A stretch of DNA of 64,000 bases from Thermodesulfobacterium hveragerdense DSM 12571 (GCF_000423845.1 NZ_AUIT01000009.1:1-64000); one strand, 5' to 3'; numbered from the stretch's first letter, positions 25,480 to 35,690 are shown. The notes: a model not told the origin generated them from the letters alone. Numbers and translations are program-made.

Positions 25480-28400
25480 ATGGGTGGAATAAGTAGGCGA
25501 AACTTTTTAAAATTGTCGTTAGGTTCTCTGGTTTTAAGTTCTATTTCAATAGACCTTACCCCTGTTAAGTCTTATGCAGCTACAGAACTCAAAATCAAAA
25601 ACGCTAAAGAAAGTACCTCTATTTGTCCCTATTGTTCTGTAGGATGCAGTATAATTGTTTATACAAAAGGAGGCAAGGTAGTACAGGTAGAAGGTGATCC
25701 AGATAGCCCTATCAATCAGGGTTCCCTATGCCCTAAAGGAGCTTCTTTATTGCAAATGGCCAACAATCCTTACAGGGTTACAGAACCTCTTTATCGTGCT
25801 CCAGGAGCTACCGAATGGAAAAAGGTTTCTTGGGAATGGGCTCTTTCTGAGATAGCTAAAAGGGTTAAGGCTACAAGAGATAAATATTTTATTCTTAAAG
25901 ATGAAAAAGGGCGAGTGGTAAACAGAGTTGAAGCTATTGCTCATGTAGGGTCAGCTGCCTTGGATAATGAAGAATGTTATCTCTTACAAAAACTGATGAG
26001 GGCCTTAGGATTAGTTTACATCGAGCATCAGGCGCGAATATGACACAGCGCTACCGTAGCGGCTCTGGCAGAGTCGTACGGACGTGGCGCAATGACCAAC
26101 CACTGGGTTGACCTTAAAAACGCTGATGTAATCATCGTTATGGGTGGTAACCCTGCTGAAAACCATCCTATATCGATGAAATGGATATTGAAGGCCCAAA
26201 AGGAAAAAGGAGCTAAACTTTTAGTCATAGACCCCAAGTTTACCAGAACAGCCTCTAAAGCAGACCTGTATGTTCCTATCCGTCCAGGCACTGACATAGC
26301 TTTCTTAGGTGGTCTTATCAAATATATCATAGATAATGAACTCTACTTCAAAGAGTATGTAATCAACTATACCGACCTTTCTTATTTAGTAGATCCCAAC
26401 TTTAAAGGTCCCGAAGACTTAGATGGATATTTTTCAGGGTATGACCCAAAAACCAGAAAATATGATAAAGCTACCTGGAAATACCAGTTAGACGAAAAAG
26501 GGGTTCCTAAAAAAGACCCAACCCTTAAAGACCCTAATTGTTTATTTCAGCTTTTAAAAAAGCACTATCGTAGATATACCTTAGATATGGTAGCAGAAAT
26601 AACAGGTGCTCCTAAGGAAAAAATTCTTGAAGCTTATAAGATCATCGCCTCAACTGGGAAGCCCAACAAAGTCGCCACTATTTGTTATGCGATGGGATGG
26701 ACCCAGCATACCGTAGGAGTTCAGAACGTAAGAGCGATGTCTATCATTCAACTACTTCTTGGTAACATAGGAATGGCTGGAGGTGGTGTTAATGCCCTAA
26801 GAGGTGAAAGTAACGTCCAAGGCTCAACAGATATGGGGCTTCTTTTCCATGTGTTACCCGGATATTTACCCACTCCAAAGGCTTCTTGGGTTGATTTAAA
26901 AACTTATATAGAGGTAAATACCCCAAAAACCGCAGAACCCAAGAGTCTCAACTGGTGGAAAAACAGACCTAAATACATCGTGAGCTTGCTTAAGGCTTTT
27001 TATGGAGATAATGCAACCAAAGAAAACGATTTTTGTTATGGTTATCTTCCTAAACTTGACGATAATACTACTTATAGCTGGTATGACATCTTTGATGCCA
27101 TGTATAAAGGGAAGATTAAAGGATTTTTTGCCTGGGGACAAAACCCAGCCTGCTCCAGTGCTAACGCTAATAAGGTCAGAAAGGCTTTGTCTAAGCTTGA
27201 TTGGCTGGTTTGTGTAAACCTTTGGGACAATGAAACCTCTTCCTTCTGGAAAGGGCCTGGGATGGATCCTAAGAAGATTAAGACCGAGGTGTTTTTCTTA
27301 CCTTGTGCTTCTTCAGTAGAAAAACAAGGTAGTATCACTAATTCTGGAAGGTTAGCTCAATGGAGGTATAAAGCTGTTGAACCTCCTGGAAAGTGTATGC
27401 CTGATGCCGAGATCATGAATGAGCTTTATCATAAGATTAAAGAACTTTATCAGAAACAAGGAGGGGTTTTCCCTGACCCAATACTCAAACTTAACTGGAA
27501 TTATGGGGACAAACATGTAGACATAGAAAAGGTAGCCAAAGAGATTAACGGTTACTATACCAAAGATGTGGTTTCTCATCCTATAGACAAAAAAACTTAC
27601 AAAAAAGGACAACAGGTTCCATCTTTTGTGTTCTTACTTGATGATGGTTCAACAGCCTGTGGAAACTGGATTTTCTCTGCTTCTTTTACTGAAGCAGGCA
27701 ACATGATGAAAAGAAGAGGGAAAGAAGATCCTACAGGTCTTGGTTTGTATTCTAACTGGGCCTGGTGTTGGCCTCTTAACAGAAGGATTATTTACAACAG
27801 GGCAAGTGTTGATCCTATGGGCAACCCTTGGGATCCACAAAGACCTGTTATTAAATGGGATGCACAGAATAAAAAATGGGTCGGAGATGTTCCTGATGGC
27901 CCACAACCACCTTTAGCGATGGAAGGAGGAGTATTACCTTTTATCATGAAACCCTCTGGTGTAGGAACTATATTTGGAGCTGGTTTAGCTGATGGACCTT
28001 TCCCCACTTACTATGAGCCTGTTGAATCACCTTTTAAGAACCTACTTTATCCGAAAGTCCATTTTAATCCTGTAGCCAGAACTTACGATAGTCCAGATGA
28101 CAAATTTGTAGTAGGTACTGATCCTAAATATCCTTATGTAGGTACCACTTACAGGGTTACTGAACACTGGCAGACCGGTGTTATGACCAGACATACTCCA
28201 TGGTTGTTAGAGCTTGAACCTCAGATTTTTGCAGAGATAGACCCAGAGCTTGCTAAGGAAAAAGGCATAAAGAGCGGGGATAAGGTAATAGTCTCCAGTC
28301 CGAGAGGAGAAATATGGGCAATAGCTATCGTTACAGAAAGAATAAGGCCACTTATCGTTCAGGGGAAGAAGTGTCATATGATAGGCATCCCCTGGCATTA

Positions 28401-28521
28401 TGGATGGAAGTTCCCTAAGAATGGAGGGGATAGTGCTAACCTTATTACACCTAACGTGGTTGACCCAAATACCTTTATACAAGAAACAAAGTGTTTTATC
28501 GTAAACATAAGAAAGGCATAG
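25480..28521 (+). CDS. fdhA: Periplasmic formate dehydrogenase major subunit, selenoprotein (TGA at 26041 = Sec)
   Basis: Read through the in-frame TGA this is a 1013-residue protein, the size of FdnG/FdhA. It starts with a Tat signal (SRRNFLKLSLG) and has a 4Fe-4S motif CPYCSVGCS. Codon 188 is TGA inside HQARI-U-HSATVAALAES, the well-conserved active-site stretch of Sec formate dehydrogenases; the His after it is present. Downstream come YGRGAMTNHWVD, GNPAENHPISMKW and the molybdopterin (or W-pterin) binding core. A SECIS-like hairpin follows the TGA. It reduces CO2 or, more probably, oxidises periplasmic formate with FdhB. The TGA is neither a frameshift nor decay, since the flanking protein is intact. 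Confidence 0.95.
26048..26090 (+). promoter_or_regulatory. SECIS-like hairpin directing selenocysteine insertion
   Basis: The hairpin begins 4 bases after the TGA. An outer GCGC/GCGC pair is followed by an internal loop, CCGTA/TACGG (26054-26058 with 26077-26081), a bulged G at 26059, CGGCTCT/AGAGTCG (26060-26066 with 26070-26076) and a GGC apical loop. The layout (bulged base on the 5' side, short upper stem and G-rich apical loop about 25 bases after UGA) is that of bacterial SECIS elements read by SelB. Confidence 0.75.
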
Positions 28522-28530
28522 CCCAATAAA

Positions 28531-28556
28531 AAGGAGGTAGGGGAACCTACCTCCTT
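28531..28556 (+). other. Intercistronic hairpin between fdhA and fdhB
   Basis: AAGGAGGTAG and CTACCTCCTT form a perfect 10-bp stem with a 6-base loop, 9 bases after the fdhA stop. No U-run follows, so it is not a simple terminator. It buries an SD-like sequence that no start codon uses. It may protect the 3' end of the fdhA message or set the fdhA:fdhB ratio. Confidence 0.65.
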
Positions 28557-28580
28557 GAAAAAATTAAAAGGAGGAAAAGT

Positions 28581-29309
28581 ATGGCACGCAAAGCTTTATT
28601 AATAACTCCAGACCTTTGTGTAGGATGTAGAGGTTGTCAGGTGGCTTGCAAGTCTTGGAATGACCTTCCAGCAGAAGAGACCAAAAACAACGGAACTCAT
28701 GAAAACCCACCAGACCTCACCGGATATACCTATAACCGTATCCGGTTTATCGAAAAAGTAAACGAAAAAGGGGAAGTTCAATGGTTGTTCGTAAGTCACA
28801 GGTGTTTACACTGTGGAGAACCTGCCTGTGTAGAAATCTGCCCTGTAAAGGCTCTTAAAAAAGATGCTGAAACCGGTATAGTTTATTATGATAAAAACCA
28901 GTGTATCGGATGTCAGGCCTGTCAAGCCGCATGTCCTTTTAACATACCAAGGTATGATAAAAACGGAAAGATTTCTAAGTGCCATTTCTGCATCGACAGG
29001 GTTAAAGCTGGGCTTAGTCCAGCTTGTGCTAAAACCTGTCCTACTGAAGCCATCAAGTATGGAAACCGCGAAGAATTGATTAAAGAGGCTAAAGCAGAAG
29101 GATACTCTGTACTTTATGGAGAAACAGAGTTAGGAGGCTTGGGGGTAGTGTATGCTCTAAAGGCTTCTCCTAAAGAGTATAACTTAGCAGAAAATCCGAA
29201 AAAACCGGAAAACTTGATCGCTATGGGACAGATGCTAAGAACCCTCATCGAGAAAGGAGTTGCCCTTTCACCTTCTGTGCTTAAAGACATAGGGTTGATA
29301 AAAGGATAG
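28581..29309 (+). CDS. fdhB: Formate dehydrogenase FeS subunit (four 4Fe-4S clusters)
   Basis: A 242-residue protein with four cluster motifs: CVGCRGCQVACKSWN, CLHCGEPACVEICP, CIGCQACQAACPFNIP and CHFCIDR with ACAKTCP. It follows fdhA behind GGAGG. It lacks the C-terminal membrane helix of FdnH and no gamma (cytochrome b) subunit gene follows, so the pair should be a soluble periplasmic FdhAB, exported together on the Tat signal of FdhA. In such systems electrons go to c-type cytochromes, which suits the Hmc complex nearby. Confidence 0.93.
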   Translation: MARKALLITPDLCVGCRGCQVACKSWNDLPAEETKNNGTHENPPDLTGYTYNRIRFIEKVNEKGEVQWLFVSHRCLHCGEPACVEICPVKALKKDAETGIVYYDKNQCIGCQACQAACPFNIPRYDKNGKISKCHFCIDRVKAGLSPACAKTCPTEAIKYGNREELIKEAKAEGYSVLYGETELGGLGVVYALKASPKEYNLAENPKKPENLIAMGQMLRTLIEKGVALSPSVLKDIGLIKG

Positions 29310-29335
29310 AAAAAAGAAAAAAACTAAAATCTTAC

Positions 29336-29372
29336 AGAAAGGGGGAGGTATTTTCTCCCCCTTTTTTCTTTT
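29336..29372 (+). terminator. Rho-independent terminator after fdhB
   Basis: GGGGGAG (29341-29347) pairs with CTCCCCC (29355-29361) around a 7-base loop, preceded by AAA and followed by TTTTTTCTTTTTT. This ends the fdhAB message; fdhE begins 66 bases further on. Confidence 0.85.
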
Positions 29373-29437
29373 TTATCTTAAGTTATTATAGAAGTAATGT
29401 GGTCAAAAAATCAATCCAAAACAAGAAGGAGAAAAAA

Positions 29438-30190
29438 ATGGATTTAAAGATTTGGATAGAAAAACTTATCACAGAAAAACCACATTTAAAAGAGGTTTTA
29501 AGTTTATATGACAAGGTAGCAGGGTTTAACAAAGAATGTGAAAAAATTCTTAAAACCGAGAATCCTTCAGAAAGCTTGGGTAAACTTTTAGAAATTTTTG
29601 GGAAAACCTTTGAGGTACCCTATGAATTTATTTCTTTTTTAAAAGAGGGATTAGAAGGAAAAGAAGAAGAGATTTTTTTTTATCCTAAAAAATTATGGGA
29701 AATAGCTTTCCCTGAAGAAGAAGTTGCTGAGGAAGAGATAACAAGAATGCTCTTTTTATTAAGTATGCCTCTTTTTAGAAAACTTGCTTTAGAAGTTAGA
29801 AAGGGTAAGCTCAATTCAGAAGATCAGAAAATATGTCTTGTGTGTGGGAAGTTTTTTTCTTTATCGGTTATAGATGAAAACAACAAACGTTATTTTCTTT
29901 GTCCTGTTTGTGGTTATAAAGAAGAAGGACCAAGGATTGGATGCAGTTATTGTGGTCATACCAACTGTGAAAAGATAGACCTCTTGGTAGATGAAGATGA
30001 AATAAGGGTTGAACTTTGTAAGGACTGCAAAAGTTATGTAAAAAGTTTTAAAGAAACCATGTCCCTATATTTAAAATATCCTGACCCTTATCTTATAGAC
30101 CTAATAAGCCTTCCTTTAGATGTGGTTGCCCAAGAACGTGGGTTTGTTAGAAGGTCTCCTAACGTTTTAGGGATAAGGGAGATTAAGTAA
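29438..30190 (+). CDS. fdhE: FdhE: formate dehydrogenase maturation protein
   Basis: A 250-residue protein whose C-terminal half carries four CxxC pairs (CLVC, CPVC, CSYC, CKDC) that form the rubredoxin-like iron sites of FdhE. SYCGHTNCEKIDLLVDED and the C-terminal DVVAQERGF are also family features. FdhE is needed for activity of Tat-exported formate dehydrogenases. I chose the ATG at 29438 because AAGGAG lies 6 bases before it; an upstream GTG at 29399 would add 13 lysine-rich residues without a ribosome site. The stop overlaps the next start by one base. Confidence 0.88.
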   Translation: MDLKIWIEKLITEKPHLKEVLSLYDKVAGFNKECEKILKTENPSESLGKLLEIFGKTFEVPYEFISFLKEGLEGKEEEIFFYPKKLWEIAFPEEEVAEEEITRMLFLLSMPLFRKLALEVRKGKLNSEDQKICLVCGKFFSLSVIDENNKRYFLCPVCGYKEEGPRIGCSYCGHTNCEKIDLLVDEDEIRVELCKDCKSYVKSFKETMSLYLKYPDPYLIDLISLPLDVVAQERGFVRRSPNVLGIREIK

Positions 30191-32121
30191 TGGGAAAAAA
30201 GGTTTTTCATGAAATCTTAAGTCTTGAGGAAGCATTACACATTTTGGTGCAAAACTTTAAACAAAAGGTATTTCATCCTCTTCCTGTAGAAAAGATAAAG
30301 GTTAAAGAAGCCTTAGGAAGGGTCACAGCAGAGCCTGTATTTGCTAAACGTTCGTCTCCTTATTTCCATTCAGCTGCGATGGATGGTTATGCTGTTCATT
30401 CTAAAGATACCTTTAACGCTACAGAAAAAGACCCTGTGCTTTTAAAAATAGGAGAGCAAGCCCTCTGGATAGAGACAGGTGACCCTTTACCTGAGGGGTT
30501 TGATGCAGTTATTCCGGTAGAAGAGGTTAATGTTAAAGAAGGTTTTATCGAGATATACAAATCTTATCCCCCTTACCATGACGTCCGTCCTGTGGGAGAA
30601 GACATCGTGGCTACTGAGATGATCATTCCAGAAAATCATTTTATAAGACCCTTTGAAATCGGGGCTATGTTGGCAAGTGGTATCTTAGAGGTTGTAGTAA
30701 GAAAAAAACCCAAGGTAGGCATTATTCCTACAGGTTCTGAATTGTTAACTCCTGAAGAGGCTGAAAAAGAAGGTCTTAACCCACCCAGCTTGATAGAATA
30801 TAACTCTTCTGTTTTGAAAGGACTTTTAGAAAAAGACGGAGCTGAGGTTAAAGTTTATCCTATAGCTAAAGATGATGAGTTTTCTATAAAATCTTCTATA
30901 GAAAAAGCTTTGATAGAAAATGATATGGTACTCTTAAATGCTGGTTCAGGCTATGGTAAGGAAGACTTTACCTATAAGGTGTTAAGTGAGTTAGGAGAGG
31001 TTATAATTAACGGGGTAGCTATCAAACCAGGGAAGCCCTTTATCGCAAGTTTTTGTAAAAATAAACCTGTTTTAGGAATACCTGGTTATCCAGTTTCAGC
31101 CATCTTTTGTTATCAACTTTTTGTAAGACCTCTTATTGAGCTTTACTTAGGGGCTAAACTACCCAAGGAAGAAAAGATCAAAGGCCTTCTTTCTCGTCAA
31201 CTTTCTTCTCCTGTAGGAGTAGATGAATTTGTAAGGGTAAAGGTGGGAAAGGTAGGAGAAAAGTACATAGTTTCTCCTTTGGGGAGAGGAGCTGGATTAC
31301 TTATGTCAGTGGTTAGGGCAGACGGTTATCTATGGATCCCAGCAGGTATTGAGGGATTTTCTCCTGGGAAAGAGGTAGAGGTGTTTCTCTGGAGAAACAA
31401 AGAAGAGATAGATTACACCTTAGTGTGTATAGGAAGCCATGACAATACCCTTGATGTGGTCTACAACTTCTTACGTAGGAAATATCCTCATATTTCTCTT
31501 TCTTCAGCTCATGTAGGATCTATGGGAGGTCTTATAGCTATCAAGAAAGGAGAAGCCCATCTTGCAGGCACACACCTTTTAGATGAAACAACCGGAGAAT
31601 ATAACATACCTTTTATTAAAAGAATCTTGCCTGAACGTTCGGTAGTATTGGTAAATCTAGTTTACAGGATACAAGGGTTTATCGTAAAAAAAGGTAATCC
31701 TAAAAACATCTTTAGTTTTTCTGACCTTACTCGAGAAGATGTGGTGTTTATCAACAGACAAGCTGGTTCAGGAACAAGGCTTCTTCTTGACAAACATTTG
31801 AAGGATTTAGGAATAAATCCTTCTCAGATAAGAGGTTATGACCAAGAAGAATATACTCATATGGGAGTAGCTCAGGCGGTTGCGAGTGGAAGGGCTGATG
31901 TAGGGCTTGGGATTTATGCGGCGGCTAAGGCTTTAGATTTAGATTTTATACCTTTAGCAGAAGAACGTTATGATATCCTTATTCCCAAGGAATTTTTAGA
32001 CTTAGAGATGGTTCAGGCCTTTTTAGACATAATCAGAAATGACGAAGAGTTTAAAAAGATGGTGGTAAACTTAGGAGGATACGACGTAAGGCATATGGGA
32101 AAAATCATTTACGAAAACTAA
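30190..32121 (+). CDS. MoeA fused to a periplasmic-binding-protein-like domain
   Basis: A 643-residue two-domain protein. Residues 1 to about 405 are MoeA, the molybdopterin molybdenumtransferase: SPYFHSAAMDGYAVHS, TGDPLPEGFDAVIPVEEV, NAGSGYGKEDFT, GVAIKPGKPF and GIPGYPVSAIF. Residues from about 415 on form a PBP-like domain (CIGSHDNTLDVVYNFL, SAHVGSMGGLIAIKKGEAHL, FINRQAGSGTRLLLD) like those in ModE/LysR-related proteins that sense molybdate or tungstate or a cofactor intermediate. This fusion is known in anaerobes and archaea. Placement with fdhE suggests it completes the pterin cofactor of the formate dehydrogenase. Confidence 0.88.
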   Translation: MGKKVFHEILSLEEALHILVQNFKQKVFHPLPVEKIKVKEALGRVTAEPVFAKRSSPYFHSAAMDGYAVHSKDTFNATEKDPVLLKIGEQALWIETGDPLPEGFDAVIPVEEVNVKEGFIEIYKSYPPYHDVRPVGEDIVATEMIIPENHFIRPFEIGAMLASGILEVVVRKKPKVGIIPTGSELLTPEEAEKEGLNPPSLIEYNSSVLKGLLEKDGAEVKVYPIAKDDEFSIKSSIEKALIENDMVLLNAGSGYGKEDFTYKVLSELGEVIINGVAIKPGKPFIASFCKNKPVLGIPGYPVSAIFCYQLFVRPLIELYLGAKLPKEEKIKGLLSRQLSSPVGVDEFVRVKVGKVGEKYIVSPLGRGAGLLMSVVRADGYLWIPAGIEGFSPGKEVEVFLWRNKEEIDYTLVCIGSHDNTLDVVYNFLRRKYPHISLSSAHVGSMGGLIAIKKGEAHLAGTHLLDETTGEYNIPFIKRILPERSVVLVNLVYRIQGFIVKKGNPKNIFSFSDLTREDVVFINRQAGSGTRLLLDKHLKDLGINPSQIRGYDQEEYTHMGVAQAVASGRADVGLGIYAAAKALDLDFIPLAEERYDILIPKEFLDLEMVQAFLDIIRNDEEFKKMVVNLGGYDVRHMGKIIYEN

Positions 32122-32149
32122 AATTGATAAACCTTAGGAGGGTGGAAAG

Positions 32150-33451
32150 GTGGAGGTAAACTTTTGGGATCCAAAGATAGAGACTATGCCTCAACAAGAT
32201 CTAAAAGCCCTGCAGTTAGAAAAACTTAAAAAGGTGGTAACGTTAGTTTATGAAAGGGTACCCCATTATCGTAAAAAGTTTGAAGAAGCAAAGGTAAAAC
32301 CTGAAGACATAAAGTCGTTAGAAGATGTGGTGAGATTACCTTTTACTACTAAGGATGACTTGTTTGTAGACTATCCTTATGGGCTTTTAGCCGTACCTTT
32401 AGAAGAGGTAGTAAGACTACACACCTCAAGTGGTACCACCGGAAAACCAAAGGCGTTATTTTTTACCAAAAAGGATGTAGACGCTCAGGCAGAGTTGATC
32501 GCAAGGAATTTAGTTATGACAGGCACAACTCGAGGAGATGTGCTTCAAAACTCTATGACTTATGGACTTTTTACCGGAGCTTTGGTAATGCATTATGGGG
32601 CTGAAAAGTTAGGGGTTTTGGTAATTCCTGCGGGTCCGGGAAATACAGAAAGACAAATAGAACTTATGAAGACCTTTGGTACAACCTGCTTTCACATGAC
32701 CCCAAGCTATGCCCTTTATGTAGCCTCTGTAATCTTAAATAAAGGCCTTGACCCAAAACGAGATCTAAGGATTAAAAGAGCCTATTTAGGAGCAGAACCT
32801 TATAGTGAAGAAACCAGAAAAAAGATAGAAGAACTATTAGGAATTGATGTTTACAACTGTTATGGTTTGTCTGAGATGGGAGGCCCTGGAGTAGGGTTTG
32901 AGTGTGTGTATAAAGAGGGACTACATATATGGGAAGACGCTTTTTTGGTAGAGATCATAAATCCTGAAACCGGAGAGCCTGTTAAGGAAGGTGAGATAGG
33001 AGAATTGGTGTTAACTTCGCTTAACCGTGAGGGGATGCCTCTTATTCGCTACCGAACAAGGGACCTCACGTTCTTTTTTACAGAACCTTGTGCCTGTGGA
33101 AGGACCCATAGAAGAATTAGCAGGATTTTAGGACGTGCAGACGATATGTTCATCGTAAGAGGGGTAAACATCTTCCCTCAGCAAATAGAATCAGTGTTGA
33201 TGGGTATCAAAGGAGTAGCTGAAAACTATCAAATAGTGCTTGAAAACTACGATGAAATGATAGTAAGGGTAGAAATAGACAGAGAATTTTTTGACGGAAG
33301 GATAGAAAGGTTGCTCAAACTAAAAGAAGAGATTGTAGAAAAACTGAGAGAAGCCATTTTGGTTAAACCTAAGGTAGAATTATTAGAACCTGGAACCTTG
33401 CCTGTAAGTGAAGGTAAAGCTAAAAGGGTGATAGATAAAAGGACTTTATAA
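32150..33451 (+). CDS. Phenylacetate-CoA ligase family protein (first copy)
   Basis: A 433-residue AMP-forming acyl-CoA ligase. The P-loop [16 protein letters not shown], the adenylate segment NCYGLSEMGGPGVGFEC, LTSLNREGMPLIRYRTRDLT and the C-terminal GRADDMFIVRGVNIFP with SEGKAKRVIDKR are all present, so the enzyme should be active. It starts with GTG behind AGGAGGG. The ACT-domain gene that follows and a second ligase/ACT pair form a unit. In anaerobes this pairing accompanies conversion of aryl acids made from aromatic amino acids; the substrate here is not proven. Confidence 0.88.
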   Translation: MEVNFWDPKIETMPQQDLKALQLEKLKKVVTLVYERVPHYRKKFEEAKVKPEDIKSLEDVVRLPFTTKDDLFVDYPYGLLAVPLEEVVRLHTSSGTTGKPKALFFTKKDVDAQAELIARNLVMTGTTRGDVLQNSMTYGLFTGALVMHYGAEKLGVLVIPAGPGNTERQIELMKTFGTTCFHMTPSYALYVASVILNKGLDPKRDLRIKRAYLGAEPYSEETRKKIEELLGIDVYNCYGLSEMGGPGVGFECVYKEGLHIWEDAFLVEIINPETGEPVKEGEIGELVLTSLNREGMPLIRYRTRDLTFFFTEPCACGRTHRRISRILGRADDMFIVRGVNIFPQQIESVLMGIKGVAENYQIVLENYDEMIVRVEIDREFFDGRIERLLKLKEEIVEKLREAILVKPKVELLEPGTLPVSEGKAKRVIDKRTL

Positions 33452-33476
33452 ATTCTAAAACATTTAGGAGGCTTTT

Positions 33477-33896
33477 ATGTACAAGGTAGAAATTATCTCT
33501 ATATTTGTGGAAAACAAACCTGGTAAGCTTGAAAAAATTACCAAACTGCTGGCAGAGGCATATATAAACATACTTGGATTTTCTATCACAGATGCCAGGG
33601 ATTTTGGTATCATAAAATTTTTAGTAGACAAACCTAAAGAAGCCTATGAGCTCTTCAAAAAAAATGGGTTTGTGGTAGCCTTAAACCCTGCCTTAGGAAT
33701 AGAGATGAAAGATAAGCCAGGTGGTCTCTATGAAGTAGTAAAGTTTATTTCTTCTAAAGGAATAAACATAGAAAATGCTTTGGTTTATGTAGCAGAAAGT
33801 AGGGAAAAAGCCTATTTTATTTTTGAGGTAGAAAATTTTGAAGAAGCCCTAAAAAAACTCAAAGACAACGGGTTTGAGCTTTTAAAGCTTGTCTAA
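33477..33896 (+). CDS. Tandem ACT-domain protein (first copy)
   Basis: A 139-residue protein made of two ACT domains: ISIFVENKPGKLEKITKLLA at the N-terminus and IEMKDKPGGLYEVVKFISSK from about residue 77. ACT domains bind amino acids and tune linked enzymes. It sits 25 bases after the ligase gene and is homologous to the second ACT protein at 35253. I infer that it senses aromatic amino acids for the ligase; no direct evidence is available. Confidence 0.85.
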   Translation: MYKVEIISIFVENKPGKLEKITKLLAEAYINILGFSITDARDFGIIKFLVDKPKEAYELFKKNGFVVALNPALGIEMKDKPGGLYEVVKFISSKGINIENALVYVAESREKAYFIFEVENFEEALKKLKDNGFELLKLV

Positions 33897-33932
33897 CACA
33901 TATAAAACATGTGTAGAAGGAGGGGAAGTCTG

Positions 33933-35237
33933 ATGTTTTGGGACAAACAGTTAGAATGTATAGAACCAGAGAAATTAAGAGAAATCCAGCTTCAAAGGTT
34001 AAAAGAGATAGTCAAACGAGTTTACGAAAAGGTTCCTTTTTATCGAAAAAAGTTTGATGAAGCAGGGATTAAGCCTGAAGATATCAGGTCTTTGGAAGAT
34101 ATTAAATACCTTCCTTTTACCAGTAAGAATGATATGAGAGAGGCTTATCCCTTTGGATTGTTTGCCGTACCTCTATCAGAGATAGTGGAAATCCATACCT
34201 CAAGTGGCACCACCGGAAAGCCTGTGGTTGCCGGATATACGGTTAAAGACATCGCCCTTTGGGCTGAGGTGATGGCCCGTTGTTTGATTATGGTAGGGGC
34301 TACCAAGGACGATATCGTTCAGATAGCCTATGGTTATGGTCTATTTACCGGAGGGTTAGGTTTTCATTATGGAGCCCAGAAAATAGGAGCAACGGTAGTT
34401 CCTGCTTCAGCCGGGAATACAAAAAGACAGATAGAACTGATGAAAGACTTTGGAACCACCTTTATAGCCTGTACCCCTTCTTACGCTCTTTACCTGGCTG
34501 AGTATGCAAAAGAAGAGATGGGTATAGACCTTTCAACCCTAAAGCTTAGAATAGGAAGTTTTGGAGCAGAGATGTGGACCGAAGAAATGAGAAGGGAAAT
34601 AGAGAGAAGAATGGGGATTAAAGCTTACAACGTCTATGGCTTAACGGAGATTATCGGGCCTGGAGTAGCCCATGAATGTTCTGCTCAGCAAGGCCTTCAT
34701 GTGTGGGAGGACCATTTTTACCCAGAAATCATAGACCCTGAGACAGGAGAACCTCTTCCTGAGGGACAAGAAGGAGAGTTAGTTTTAACCAGTTTAACCA
34801 GAGAAGGTATGCCGATGATAAGGTTTAGAACAAGGGACATCACCACCCTCCATAGAGAAAAATGTGCCTGTGGAAGGACCTTGGCAAGGATAGAACGGAT
34901 TAAAGGAAGGTCTGACGACATGATAAAAGTAAGAGGGGTGATGATCTTTCCGTATCAAATAGAACAGGCTATCCTTGAGGTGCAGGGCGTAGAACCTCAT
35001 TATCAAATCATCCTTACTCGTCCTCATTATCTGGATGAAGTGGAGGTACAAGTAGAGATGTCTAAGGAAATCTTTTCAGACGACGTAAAAACGATAGAAA
35101 CCCTAAGAAAACGTTTAGAAAAAAAGATAGAACAAACGGTTGGGGTAAGGGTTAAGGTAACGTTGGTTGAACCTAAATCTATCCCGAGAAGTGAGGGTAA
35201 AGCCAAAAGGATCATCGACAAACGTAATCTTAAATAA
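33933..35237 (+). CDS. Phenylacetate-CoA ligase family protein (second copy)
   Basis: A 434-residue homologue of the first ligase with the same motifs: [53 protein letters not shown] and [17 protein letters not shown] chose the ATG at 33933 because AGAAGGAGGGG precedes it at the right distance; an upstream ATG at 33909 would include that ribosome site in the coding frame. The two ligases are clearly diverged, which suggests an old duplication and different substrates. Confidence 0.88.
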   Translation: MFWDKQLECIEPEKLREIQLQRLKEIVKRVYEKVPFYRKKFDEAGIKPEDIRSLEDIKYLPFTSKNDMREAYPFGLFAVPLSEIVEIHTSSGTTGKPVVAGYTVKDIALWAEVMARCLIMVGATKDDIVQIAYGYGLFTGGLGFHYGAQKIGATVVPASAGNTKRQIELMKDFGTTFIACTPSYALYLAEYAKEEMGIDLSTLKLRIGSFGAEMWTEEMRREIERRMGIKAYNVYGLTEIIGPGVAHECSAQQGLHVWEDHFYPEIIDPETGEPLPEGQEGELVLTSLTREGMPMIRFRTRDITTLHREKCACGRTLARIERIKGRSDDMIKVRGVMIFPYQIEQAILEVQGVEPHYQIILTRPHYLDEVEVQVEMSKEIFSDDVKTIETLRKRLEKKIEQTVGVRVKVTLVEPKSIPRSEGKAKRIIDKRNLK

Positions 35238-35252
35238 ACCAGGAGGATTGGT

Positions 35253-35684
35253 ATGAAGATTAAACAGATATCAGTGTTTTTAGAAAATAAAAAAGGTAGG
35301 CTTTATGAAGCTTTAAAGGCTATAGCAGACCACGGGATAAACATCCGGGCTTTGTCTATAGCCGACACCTCTGAGTTTGGAATCCTCCGAATGATAGTGC
35401 CACAACCTGAGGAGGCTAAAAAAGTTTTAGAAGAAGCGGGATTTACCACTAAGATAACCAACGTGGTTGCCGTAGGGATAAAAGATGAACCTGGAGGACT
35501 GGCAGGAGTACTTAAACATCTTTACGATGCAGACATAAACGTAGAGTATATCTATGCTTTTGTAGAAAAATCTGGAGAAAAAGCAGTGGTGGTTTTAAGG
35601 ACTAACAACTTAGATAAAACCATAGATTTATTACAGGAAAAAGGGGTTCATCTTTTATCCTGGGAAGAAATCAAAGAACTTTAA
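35253..35684 (+). CDS. Tandem ACT-domain protein (second copy)
   Basis: A 143-residue protein with two ACT domains, ISVFLENKKGRLYEALKAIA and GIKDEPGGLAGVLKHLYDAD. It follows the second ligase by 15 bases, behind AGGAGG. Its stop is only 6 bases from the stop of the convergent pilus gene, with no terminator between. Confidence 0.85.
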   Translation: MKIKQISVFLENKKGRLYEALKAIADHGINIRALSIADTSEFGILRMIVPQPEEAKKVLEEAGFTTKITNVVAVGIKDEPGGLAGVLKHLYDADINVEYIYAFVEKSGEKAVVVLRTNNLDKTIDLLQEKGVHLLSWEEIKEL

Positions 35685-35690
35685 GTGTGA

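Noticed and set aside
26041-26043. Apparent stop codon splitting fdhA into two genes, as in a pseudogene
   Set aside because: The TGA falls exactly at the selenocysteine site of a well-known active-site motif, both sides are intact, and a SECIS-like hairpin follows.
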